A stretch of 64,000 bases of DNA from Pyrenopolyporus hunteri (Eukaryota; Ascomycota; Sordariomycetes; Xylariales; Hypoxylaceae). The notes under the pieces were generated by a model, which was given only the letters and a program-made list of their open reading frames with translations, was not told the DNA's origin and searched no databases. This document shows, in pieces, positions 55,066-64,000 of this stretch. How positions within the stretch are numbered: the stretch's first letter is position 1; the number at the start of each line of letters is the position of its first letter. The stretch covers positions 806,001 through 870,000 of the forward strand of contig CADCXC010000009.1 of assembly GCA_902806595.1 (NCBI GenBank). The letters run 5' to 3'. The translations under genes and the position numbers were made by a program.

Positions 55066-56592
55066 TCACGACTTCTCAGGCGGCATCGTACTAGGAGCGT
55101 TCTCGGCCGTGACGCCGCTGTACGCGGGGCGCGCGGAGGGGCCGGCGAGGCTCTCGGCCATAGCCTCGTCGTAGCTCGGCGGGGCGTCCTCGTAGATCGC
55201 CGCGGACGCGGTGCCTAGTTGCGGGGGGTACAACGGGTCCGGGGGCGCGGACGGCCTCTGCTGTTGTAGCCGTTGTTGTTGGACTAATTGGGCGGCGGAT
55301 GGGCGCGTAGGGAGTTGTGGAGGGCGAGGGGCGGACACGGAGGTGAGGAGCTCGGGAGGCGGTCTGATGCCCGAGTATACTTCGACTTTGGACAGTTTGA
55401 GGGGCAGGGATATGGATTGCTGGAGGGGCTTGGTGGATGAGGAGGAAGAGGGGAGTCCCCATGATAGGGTGAGCATGATTTCGATCTCGTAGCGGCGCGC
55501 GAGGTTGCATGTTCGGAAGGACGGCGCCACCGTGTTAGGGAGACGCCGGTCCTCCCATAGCGATCGGGGTACTTCGAATTCGGCGTCCACCGGAGCCGCG
55601 GGGTCGTCGAAGAGTGCGATTGGAGGATTGAGTTGGGGTGCGGAGATGATGACCCACGTCGTGCGCTCCGTGTTCTCTAGGTTGTGCACACGCACGTGTG
55701 TGTAGCCGACCAACACGACATCAAGCGCCGTCAGGTACACCTGCTGCTCGCGCGTCCTGGTCGGGGCCAGCTTTCGGGCGAGCAGTCGCAGCGGGATCGG
55801 CTCGTTACACGTCAGGATGCTGGGGAACGGGAGGCGCGCCGACATCTCGATCGAGGGCGGCATCTGGTTCGGGTCGTCCGAGGGGCTGGCCAGCGCCCTG
55901 CTGCCGAAGAAGGATCTCTTCTGGTGGGCCGGGGCGCGCGGTCGGAAAGTGAAGGGTCGCCGGGCGAAGGCTTCTTGGCTGGTCTTGGCGGGGCGCGGGG
56001 GTTCGACAGGCAGGAATTTGAAGCCTACCTGGTATCTCCAGTTCTCACGGAAGAAGCCCGGGCGCTGGATTGTGACTTTGATATAGTAGCGGATCTCGGC
56101 CTCCTGGGGGAAGCCGGTGAGCGAGGGCGGTAGCGTGGCTTTGATGTGCTGCAGCATGAGCTGCTTAGTGCCGTCCATGGTGCGGAACCCGCTGCCGAAG
56201 CCACCGATGCCCAGCAAAGCGCTCATGGCTTTCTCATCGTGGCAGATGTTGTTCAATGGTACCTTAAACATGAATTTGAACTCGTGCTGGCCCGGCTGGA
56301 AGGGCAGCGCAACGCCATCGTCCGGGTATACCTGGAATACGCGATACAGGATCTTGTGGTTCTCGGTGACGACATTGCCGATACCACCGGCGCCGGGCGC
56401 GCGAGGACGGTAGAAGTCGTCGCGATCGCCTAAGGAGGGCACGGTAAGGGCGGTTTGCGACTCGCCCTCGAGCTTGACGATGACGTTGCCGATAGTTTCG
56501 GGCCGATTTAAGACCAGAATGACCCGGCCGGTAATAAAATCGAGGTTCGTATAGAACTCGGGAGGGTTGTCGAGCGCTATGCGTATCGACAT
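55066..56592 (-). CDS. Alpha-arrestin (ART-type ubiquitin ligase adaptor)
   Basis: Arrestin-related trafficking adaptors recruit the HECT ligase Rsp5 to plasma-membrane transporters so that these are ubiquitinated and endocytosed. Single exon, 508 aa. The arrestin-N sandwich starts at once (SIRIALDNPPEFYTNLDFIT, GRVILVLNRPETIGNVIVKL), and the arrestin-C part covers about residues 240-400 (MSARLPFPSILTCNEPIPLR). Two disordered stretches follow: a poly-Ser segment and a Pro/Gln-rich tail (QQQRLQQQRPSAPPDPLYPP). The PY motif PPSY at about residues 471-474 (EDAPPSYDEAM) is the expected WW-domain ligand. Which transporters it serves cannot be read; the window's sugar and sulfate transporters are over 50 kb away and only a coincidence. 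Confidence 0.92.
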   Translation of the reverse strand: MSIRIALDNPPEFYTNLDFITGRVILVLNRPETIGNVIVKLEGESQTALTVPSLGDRDDFYRPRAPGAGGIGNVVTENHKILYRVFQVYPDDGVALPFQPGQHEFKFMFKVPLNNICHDEKAMSALLGIGGFGSGFRTMDGTKQLMLQHIKATLPPSLTGFPQEAEIRYYIKVTIQRPGFFRENWRYQVGFKFLPVEPPRPAKTSQEAFARRPFTFRPRAPAHQKRSFFGSRALASPSDDPNQMPPSIEMSARLPFPSILTCNEPIPLRLLARKLAPTRTREQQVYLTALDVVLVGYTHVRVHNLENTERTTWVIISAPQLNPPIALFDDPAAPVDAEFEVPRSLWEDRRLPNTVAPSFRTCNLARRYEIEIMLTLSWGLPSSSSSTKPLQQSISLPLKLSKVEVYSGIRPPPELLTSVSAPRPPQLPTRPSAAQLVQQQRLQQQRPSAPPDPLYPPQLGTASAAIYEDAPPSYDEAMAESLAGPSARPAYSGVTAENAPSTMPPEKS

Positions 56593-57156
56593 TTCGGTGA
56601 GTATTTGCGATGGTGGAATTAAGTCATACGCTTATGTCAAACAATGATAATAAAAAGACGGAAGTTAGCGGGTTAAAAGGTGGTTGAGAGTTGTCTGATT
56701 TGACGGATTTGACGGATTATTCGGCGCCCAAAGCGATGGTGAATCGATCAACGGCGGATGGAAGCGGGTCCGAAGAATATTATTACGAGGCAATGGAGCC
56801 ATGGCAACCGAGCTCAGCTATGCTCAGCTACCACCTAACCAGTACCCAGGTAATTGTACCCGTCGTATAGAAGTAAATAGTAGATGCCTAATACCGCATG
56901 ACGAAAACGGAAAGGGGGAGCGCTTTCGCTTCTCGACGAAGCAGCCCGAAAAGAAAGAGGGAAAAAGAGGGAAAAAAAGACGATTCGCTGGGAAGCCAGG
57001 AAAGGTAAATTGAAAACAAGTCCAAAACGACGCTGAGCCGGGTCTGCGCCTCTGTGCGTCGTCAACGATGTCATATGTCATTGTGGCTCAGGTCACCTCG
57101 CTTATCGATTTTCCTTATCGCCCCATATTTACTTGCGTATCGGCTTTCGGCAACCA

Positions 57157-57241
57157 AGGTACCTAGGTAGGTACTTAGGTACTTACACTGCACCCGTGTG
57201 CTCTGTCCACTCGTTTCCGTACCTAGGTACTTAGGTAAGTT
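57157..57241. repeat. CCTAGGTA palindrome cluster
   Basis: GGTACCTAGGTAGGTACTTAG-like block (57157-57186) and a second one (57218-57241), both made of TACCTA/TAGGTA inverted units; the clearest example of the family scattered through the window. Confidence 0.8.
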
Positions 57242-57409
57242 ACCCCTTTTAGGACGTTTACACAGCTCCGTACGTTACGCAGTACGCGGGACACGCACGA
57301 TGATGTTCCAACGTGAGGCCTCCGTAGGAGCAAAAGTGACATATCTCCGCATGTTTTTTAGGGTTCTGGGGAAAAGGAGAAATGATAAGATTTAAGGTAT
57401 ATATTATTA

Positions 57410-57427
57410 TTTTTTTTAAAAAAAAAA
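57410..57427. repeat. T8-A10 inverted run
   Basis: Eight T directly followed by ten A, a perfect AT hairpin, then purine-rich DNA. Confidence 0.85.
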
Positions 57428-58482
57428 GAAGAAAAAGAAAGGGAGAAAATATATACCCAGATACCTAGGTTTCTTATATCACCACAGATAAAAGCTACTT
57501 CTCCATAGTAAATCACAAGCAAGTATATACATATATATATTAGTTAAGCACTATTGTTAATACATGAATTATCATGGTGTTGGAACTTGAATAACGCTTG
57601 TAAAGAAGGCTGGGTCGATCCCGTCATGGAGGAGGATATTCCACCACAAATAAATTCTAGGAACTTTAAGCTACGCAGGCCCCTTCGTTATACTTTGACA
57701 CGAAGATTAAAAATCAAACAAAAATATTCCCATTAGAATATAGTATACTAATACCTTAGTAAATACGTAAAACATCTTGAACGAAATCATGTCTCATCTA
57801 CAGACTATTATGTCAAAACTTTACCTCCGTCGAGACCCTTCGCCCGGACTTCTCGCCGGAAAAGTTACATAAGATCTCTAGAGTATCTATGTCAAAAGGC
57901 GGATATTTCTCACATAATTTTCTAGTACGCCTCGATAATCCCATCCTAGGATATCTTCGAATTTTACAAAACATATATATAGGTACGTTTGTAACCTAGA
58001 AGATCCATTACTCCAATCTCATAATAGATACAGGCAAGTTGTGGGTCTATGGATGAGGCGTACCTAGCATATAACAAGGTCAAGCCGAATCTAGTATAAT
58101 GCGTCACGATGAACCAATAATGTTCCATTATAAACCAATGGCCATTCACGTTCAACTGCCACATAGAGGACTTCCTCCTACTCTTTCTCCGCACCGGATA
58201 TACCCCTCGGGCGGTAGTTCTTCATCGACGGACCAGTACGGCTTGGAGGAACGACTCCAAATTACGCCAAAATGACAGGCTCATAATTGGTGGGAGATAT
58301 CTTCGTTGTAATGCCCCGCCTTGGAGTATAATTAAGTGACATATTATATATATTATATACTACATGGAGAGTAGTCAACTAAGACCATTATCCGCAGTAT
58401 CAAAGGCCAAACCGTCACCCTAGGTCAAAGTGCGATTAGCAACTATCCCTGTGAAATATCTGCCACAGAAAAAATCGCCAAC

Positions 58483-59514
58483 ATGGCTCCAGCCCTCTCT
58501 GTCGAGGAGAAGACTCCCGCAAACGGGCCCAACGGGAAATCCAAAATCGAGAACCCCCCTCAGGTCCAAGTGACCGGCACCACGAAGAGTGGGAAGAAAC
58601 TAAACATCAGGACCTACCCCAAGTTCGAGAATCTCGAGGATGAGCGTCTCTACCGCAAGCAGCACCTCGCAGCGGCCTTTCGAGTCTTTGCTGACCGAGG
58701 TTTCGACGAGGGTGTTGCGGGTCACATCTCCGTCCGAGACCCTATTCTAACCGACCACTTCTGTATGTCCCAAACAAACATAAATTTACGCCTCTAATAC
58801 TTAGTTATAGGGCTAAACCCGCTCTCGATGCATTTCTCGCTTATCAAAGTATCGGACCTTATCCTGTGCGATGAGGACGGCAACGTGGTCGAGGGCGACG
58901 AGCCCGTGAACGCAGCCGCCTTCGCGATCCACTCCGAGATCCACAAGGCCCGGCCAGACGTCCACGCGGCGTGCCACGCGCACAGCGTCCACGGGAAGGC
59001 GTTCTCGGTGTTCGGGCGCGAGCTCGAGATGATCACCCAGGACGCGTGCCGGTTCTACAAGAGCCACGGCGTGTATCGGGATTTCAGAGGCGTGGTCTTG
59101 GACAGCGAGGAGGGCAGGAGGATCGGTAGGGCGCTCGGCGACGGGAAGGCCGTGATACTCCAGAATCACGGCCTGCTCACCGTCGGCGGGAGCGTCGACG
59201 AGGCCGCCTTCTGGTTCATTAGCCTCGAGAGGACGTGCCAGGCTCAGCTGCTCGCAGACGCGGCTTCGGCTGCTGGGTACAAGAAGATCCTTATCGACGA
59301 CGAAGAGGCTGCGTACACCTCTTTGCAAGTAGGGGGTCCTGAGAAGGGGTGGCTCGCTTTCCAACCATGTAAGACACGGCCGCTTAGTGTTTCTTCTGTC
59401 TGGTCCTAAAACCCTCGTTTCCCCCTTTATGTCGCAAGATGTCGAAGCACTCTCTAACACGATCTAGATTACGATGAGCAACTGGCAAAAACGAAGGGAG
59501 ACTTTCTGAATTAG
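58483..59514 (+). CDS. Class II aldolase/adducin domain protein
   Basis: Three exons: 58483-58762, 58811-59368 and 59468-59514 (donors GTATGT and GTAAGA), 294 aa. After a disordered N-terminus of about 45 residues comes the class II aldolase/adducin fold: LYRKQHLAAAFRVFADRGFD, GVAGHISVRDP, WLNPLSMHFS, LILCDEDGNVVEGD, then the metal-site histidines in HAACHAHSVHG and the third His in ILQNHGLLTVGGSV. In L-fuculose- and L-ribulose-phosphate enzymes these three His bind zinc, so the site is intact. Many fungal paralogs lack proven substrates; aldolase or epimerase activity on sugars is plausible only. The short last exon (YYDEQLAKTKGDFLN) fits the family's C-terminus. Confidence 0.9.
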
Positions 59515-60215
59515 TATGCCTAGCGTTACTTACCTACTATAGCCTAATTTCAATGAGACGGCGAAGCGGATTTCCGATTCACAAATGGCCTGCTAGGAGG
59601 AACCCCTTGACAAATAATGGAAGGGAAAAACGAGAGAAGTATTACAAGCAATAAGGCCTATCCACGACGCGGTATGAAACAATGATATCCTTCGTACCTG
59701 TATGGTATCGTATTTGAGATTCTATGAAAGGCTACAAGGGTTCCTATGGCGTCTACTCGAAAGCAAACCAAGGAAATGTGACATCTAAGGTGTAGTGGCT
59801 AGAGTGCTATACATACCTAGGTAGGTAGGTATGCATTAATTAAATATTCTAACGCTATTCAGTTGGAGTGACGGTTATACTTCTATATATAGAGGACCTC
59901 CTAGGGGTACCTCCTACAACGCTAGGTATAGGCATGCCCTATTATCCCCTCTAGGGTACGAGACGGGCAAGCTGATGTGTTTAAATAAAAATTGATCGGA
60001 CACCTGAAGCAGTCGGTACATACGCAGCTAACCAACTGGTTGGTCCAAACTCCTTTGGACAGCCACGGGCTTAGTTCCCGCGGATACCTTCACCACTCTC
60101 CTACAAGACAAGTCCACATCAACCTGACAAGTTTTCATCCCCCACCCTCTTCACAAATTTCTTTTCATCAACACTTTCGGGAACAGAAGGCCAGAGTCAG
60201 GCCAGACACGCCAAG
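59515..60215. other. Intergenic
   Basis: 3' flank of the aldolase-like gene and promoter of the SRR1-domain gene. TAGG array near 59.82 kb. No gene recognised. Confidence 0.6.
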
Positions 60216-61411
60216 ATGGACGCTGTTCCTAATAATGTCAAAATTCTTTACAACGATGGTGTCTTGCTCTTCACCAAAGACAACCTCCGTCGACTTGCTG
60301 AGCAGCTCGAGAAATTTCGAGCAGGCAGGCTTCAAGGCAACAAGCTCCGCCTGACAAATATCAGAGGAGAGAATGTTGATATCATCCTCGAACAAGGCGA
60401 GCCAGCAGCCTGGGTGGACATCCGATGTAATCATGGAGAACGACTGTAAGAGCAGACTATCTATACTAACCTCTTTGCCTAGACTGGAGAGGATATGCTA
60501 ACTTTATGTAAGAGGGGGACCCTATATCTACTACCGTTCAATTCAAGACATGATCGAACAGGATGATGTGGAAAGTTCTGATCCCAAGAAGGCTTACCTC
60601 GCGACCGCTGTCATGTATCCGGCCTCTGACGCCGCGCCGGGTGGAGATACCCTACCATCGGGCTATTTTGATGGCAATACCCTCGTTTCTGACCTGAGCC
60701 GCTCCTTGGACCTCATCAAGCAACAGTGGGAAGCCTGCGAGCAATACGATCGTCTCACGGAGGTGCTTGAACCCCACCGCGCACAGTTGTCCAAGGTCAA
60801 GAAGATCGTCGCCTTCGCCCTGGGATCCCTGAACCACGCGCCGACATTGATCTATCCGTCGGAGTTCCAGCACGCGTTTGTCTTGAGTCTACAGCATATC
60901 CTCTCGGGAATGAAAGAGAACGAGAACGCGTTCCTCGCGTTTCTTCAGTATCTTCGCAACCCGTTCGCGAAGAACCAGACCGCGGTCCGTTGTTTTGCCC
61001 AGGACCCGGCTTACTCCATCTACGACAAGAACGCCCTCGCGAAAAATGGAATCACGGCGCTCAACGATCCTCGAGGTTTCCTTGCCGTTGACGAGACGGC
61101 TCTTGTGGTGTCCATCGACCCCAACACGCCCGTTCAGCAGATCATTGCCGACATTGCCCGTCCTCTGGCAATCATCCAGCTCCGACCGTCAAGATTCAAC
61201 CACCCAACCAATTTTCACTTGTGAGTTCTATCTAGTCCTTCCTGGAACCATTAGGATATAGCTAACAGGCCACGATGGGCCCGCTAGTATTGACCGCGTT
61301 TCTCCACGAGTCCAGCGAATGTTGAACAACGAGTACACCGAAGTGCGACTCCCGTACCACGAGTCTCTCCGAGATCTTTCGATGTACATCCGAAAGCCTA
61401 CCTCCAACTAG
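60216..61411 (+). CDS. SRR1-like domain protein
   Basis: Three exons: 60216-60445, 60513-61220 and 61288-61411, 353 aa. The first splice uses acceptor AAG (60511-60512), the only one that keeps phase. The N-terminal part (about 1-95) has no named domain: VKILYNDGVLLFTKDNLRRL, then LRLTNIRGENVDIILEQGEP. The SRR1 domain follows (about 165-300): KKIVAFALGSLNHAP, FQHAFVLSLQHIL, AVRCFAQDPAYSIYDKNAL, GITALNDPRGFLAVDETALV, and IIADIARPLAIIQ. SRR1 proteins are linked to circadian light responses in plants and to heme or stress functions elsewhere; role in fungi unclear. Similar two-part proteins are common hypotheticals in ascomycetes. Confidence 0.85.
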
Positions 61412-61970
61412 GAGTCGAGCATCTAACTAGGAACTGGGCCGTCTACCGGGGAAATGAGCATCTGTGTAAGAATTGAGCTTCTAGCTATGAATCAGTTTGC
61501 AATTAGCAGTCGAGCTTTCAGCAAGGCGTTGAATTCCCAACAAGGGTTCGGAGGACTAGTCAGATGAATCGGAAAGCGCTTTTGTGCTTGTGTGAGCTAC
61601 TCATGTACTTTATGTCGCTATGGCCCATTGCCTGCGTAATGCATACCACATCTACATACCTTGGTATCAAGCTTCAATAACTCTCGCTCTCGAGGGAGAC
61701 CATAGACTCCCTCGTAATCCCGCATAGCAGTAAAATGGTTAAGCCCAATAATACACCCACCCCAGACCTAGAAATAAATGCACGAAGGCCTGTATATCTC
61801 ATAGACGACCCGGAGACAGCAAGGGTCAACCTAAAACGAGTGCAGCGCTTAGAAAATAGCAGCCCCTCCCCTCTAATACCTTTCGAACCACTCACTCGCT
61901 AACCCAACCAGCCCACCACCACCCTAACGCTCACAAAAAAGCAACAGCCGTATCATAGGAATCAACACAT
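61412..61970. other. Intergenic, convergent gene ends
   Basis: 3' flanks of the SRR1-type gene and the hypothetical gene. Nothing else recognised. Confidence 0.6.
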
Positions 61971-62753
61971 CTACACATCTTGATCACAGCACATCTTGCT
62001 GATCCAGTACCAGCAGCCGGCGCACGGCTCCTGGTGGCAGTTCCCCGTGTACCCAGTGGCCCCGCCCCTGATACCAGGCGAGCGAGGCTCCGGCCGCGAC
62101 TGCAGCTGCTGCAACTGGCACCACTGATCGGCCCGCGCCTGTCTCTCCGCCCGGAGCTGCTCGGCCGTGGTCTCATCGTCTTCGAGCTCCTCCAGCGAAC
62201 TAGGTACGTGCCCTCGTCCTGGTCCCGGCGCCCACGAATGGTCCCCCAGCTTCCGCCGTTTCCCTCCTCCTTCCCCTTTTTCTCGTCCCGAACCCGAACC
62301 CGAACCCGCTTGGCCGGCTTGCGACGACAACAGCGACGACGACGACTCCTCGGCGCGCTGGGCCTCCCCCGCATCCGCGTTGATGTGCGGCTCGGGGAGC
62401 GGCCTGCGGGCGAGGATTTCCTGGCGTCTCCTGCCTAGGGGGCTGCCGGATATGAGAGGGTCGCTTTCGACTCCCTCCCGCGACGCCATGTCTTTTCGGC
62501 CCGGTCTCAGTCGGGAGAAGCTGAATCGCGTGGGCTTGCTAAGAGCGCCGTTAGCCACCACGCGTTCCTCACGCCTGCTCTGCGTAGTACTGCTAGGAGT
62601 TCCATACCCGAATATCGCCTTTCGGGGCTTGAAACCTCCGCCGCTACCACGGCCCCTACCACAACAGCCGCATACGTTAGACGCGGATTCCGGAAGGGCT
62701 AAGGCATCCATCGGAGGTTGGCGCTTGGGCTGGTCTTTGACTGTGCGATCCAT
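61971..62753 (-). CDS. Hypothetical protein, Cys-rich ends
   Basis: Single exon, 260 aa, unrecognised. The N-terminal part is basic, with a small cysteine group (SNVCGCCGRGRGSGGG, about 26-41). The middle is low-complexity: poly-Ser, a Gly-Ser repeat (GSGSGSG) and a charged stretch (LEELEDDETTAEQLRAERQA) likely helical. The C-terminus is compact and cysteine-rich (GNCHQEPCAGCWYWISKMCC). No signal peptide or membrane segment. The long open frame in GC-rich DNA, a start in a plausible place and gene-like spacing support it, but plus-strand frames of 152 and 216 codons overlap it, so GC-driven openness is part of the explanation. Confidence 0.5.
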   Translation of the reverse strand: MDRTVKDQPKRQPPMDALALPESASNVCGCCGRGRGSGGGFKPRKAIFGYGTPSSTTQSRREERVVANGALSKPTRFSFSRLRPGRKDMASREGVESDPLISGSPLGRRRQEILARRPLPEPHINADAGEAQRAEESSSSLLSSQAGQAGSGSGSGREKGEGGGKRRKLGDHSWAPGPGRGHVPSSLEELEDDETTAEQLRAERQARADQWCQLQQLQSRPEPRSPGIRGGATGYTGNCHQEPCAGCWYWISKMCCDQDV

Positions 62754-64000
62754 TGTGGGTGGTTGGATTATAGTACGTAAGGTGATAGTTCAACTACTCT
62801 ATAACGAAAGGAAGTAAGATACGCTATATCTTAACCCAAAATTAAACGATAGTCAACCGAGTATTTCTATCCGAGGGTCGGGAAATGAAGACAAAAGAGA
62901 GAAGAGAGACATCATGGCAGGGCCGTACGTAGATTGAGGCACGCTCTCTTCCCTCTTGCTGTATCTTCTCATCTCTCCTTCCATAGATGAACTAGCCAGG
63001 AAGTTGTGGCGAGGTTACCTATGAAGCGCGCGAAGCAGGTATAAAGGGCCATCATCACATCGGGTAGGTATGCCCAAGGACGTGTGGGCCTTTTTAACTC
63101 ATGAATTAGGACCCCTAGTGTTGGGTGCCCAGCCAAAGTCAATCTGTCACGAAATGCTAGTATGGAATCGTACATGTCGAGGCTCTCTCTTTCAGGGTTT
63201 TGAAGTTGACAATAAATATATTCCAAGTAGGTCCAGACACAACGCAATTTTTGTTTGGTAGGCTAGTGGCCCAACTATCATTGATAGACGTCGCAGACGG
63301 GAGTGTCTCTAATTGTATACACTTTGGTTCGCCGTATGAAGTCTCTTTGTGTAGGTTCGAAGCATGTGTTACATATATGGGATATAATCACGTTTCCTAG
63401 AAAGCGCAAAGGCCTAGTGTAGGTAAAGTAAAGGTTTAGGCATAGGGGTAATGATACTTTGAGCAGTATACCAAGGATAAGGGTCGAGAAGCAGCTGCCG
63501 TCAGTCGCTTCCAACCCCCAAACACCACCCAGCCATAGAGTAATCTCCTTCAAATACCCCTGGACGAAGTTACCTCAATTATTCGAAGAAGGAATTTTGT
63601 GATTCATCAATCGTAACGAAAAACATCTCACAATTAGTCCTAGATGCCCAACTCGCACCTTGAGAGATAATAACGGCCTGAACCCTTATGCTAGTCTCTT
63701 AGCAGCTCCATATGAGAACCCAGCTGTATTTCGATTCCGTAAAACAATGTATCACTTCGCCACTTTCATAGCTACGTAAAAGCTCCCCTAGCTACAGAAG
63801 AGCCGTGGAGCGAGCCATGAAGCACGTTACCTTGATAGCACGAAAATATCTCCACCGAGTGTAGGAAGCTATAAATAAAATTTCCCTTCGATGATATCAT
63901 GTCTTTACGCGTTCGAGGTCACCTCAACGACCGTCGCATTCAAACGAAAAAGATGAAAATTCGGCGTTTCAACTCAGACGCAGGTACACCCACCTCCAAA
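62754..64000. other. Intergenic to window end
   Basis: About 1.25 kb without a recognisable gene. Left end is the promoter side of the hypothetical gene; a 92-codon minus frame at 62969-63247 and a 91-codon frame at 63278-63553 show no motif. Confidence 0.55.

Larger units (their letters stand above)
56593..58482. other. Divergent promoter region, about 1.9 kb
   Basis: Upstream of the arrestin gene (minus) and the aldolase-like gene (plus). Strong CCTAGGTA cluster at 57.16-57.24 kb and a T/A run at 57.41 kb; very AT-rich from 57.4 to 58.4 kb. No gene recognised. Confidence 0.6.

Noticed and set aside
62167..62817. 216-codon plus frame opposite the hypothetical gene
   Set aside because: Ser/Arg/Pro-rich, runs through the promoter side of the minus gene, and reads as a shadow; the minus frame has better end structure, although that call is itself only moderate.

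Overview
The window reads as nuclear DNA of a filamentous ascomycete (Pezizomycotina). The evidence is short spliceosomal introns (about 50-120 nt, mostly GTAAGT/GTATGT donors, CTAAC-type branch sites and CAG/TAG acceptors), a fused HIS7 enzyme, an Iec3-type INO80 subunit, fungal Zn2Cys6 and C2H2 regulators and a spliced ornithine decarboxylase antizyme. Intergenic DNA is full of CCTAGGTA/TACCTA palindromic scraps of a kind I associate with Sordariomycetes; a placement near Xylariales is only a guess. I see no intact transposon, rRNA, tRNA, CRISPR array or secondary-metabolite cluster.

Left part (0-10 kb): 3' part of an MFS sugar transporter, a convergent five-exon sulfate permease, a secreted cysteine-rich protein and a zinc-independent-looking MDR oxidoreductase. 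From 10 to 14 kb lies gene-poor DNA holding a decayed C2H2 zinc-finger gene and a second relict frame beside it.

Housekeeping block (14-34 kb): endosulfine/Igo1, MYG1 exonuclease, INO80 subunit Iec3, SFM1 arginine methyltransferase, a TFIIIC triple-barrel subunit divergent from HIS7 (with a perfect TGACTCA Cpc1/Gcn4 site between them), ornithine decarboxylase antizyme, a Yippee-domain protein, D-aminoacyl-tRNA deacylase and the CCR4-NOT subunit Not3/5. Translation, transcription and mRNA decay functions dominate, but nothing suggests an operon-like unit: each gene has its own strand and spacing.

Right part (35-64 kb): a GH127 beta-L-arabinofuranosidase-type enzyme, a C2H2+Zn2Cys6 regulator that ends just where its C-terminal domain would start, a C2H2 protein, a 7 kb gene-poor tract with decayed coding-like islands, NADP-isocitrate dehydrogenase, an alpha-arrestin with a PPxY motif, a class II aldolase/adducin protein, an SRR1-domain protein and a hypothetical protein.

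The most striking item is the antizyme. After removal of one intron, the zero frame ends at TCC-TGA and the antizyme domain continues exactly in the +1 frame, the hallmark of polyamine-controlled programmed frameshifting. Other notable points are very small coding exons in DTD1 (7 nt) and SFM1 (18 nt), and a stop-free 57-nt intron in NOT3. All gene models come from reading splice signals by eye.
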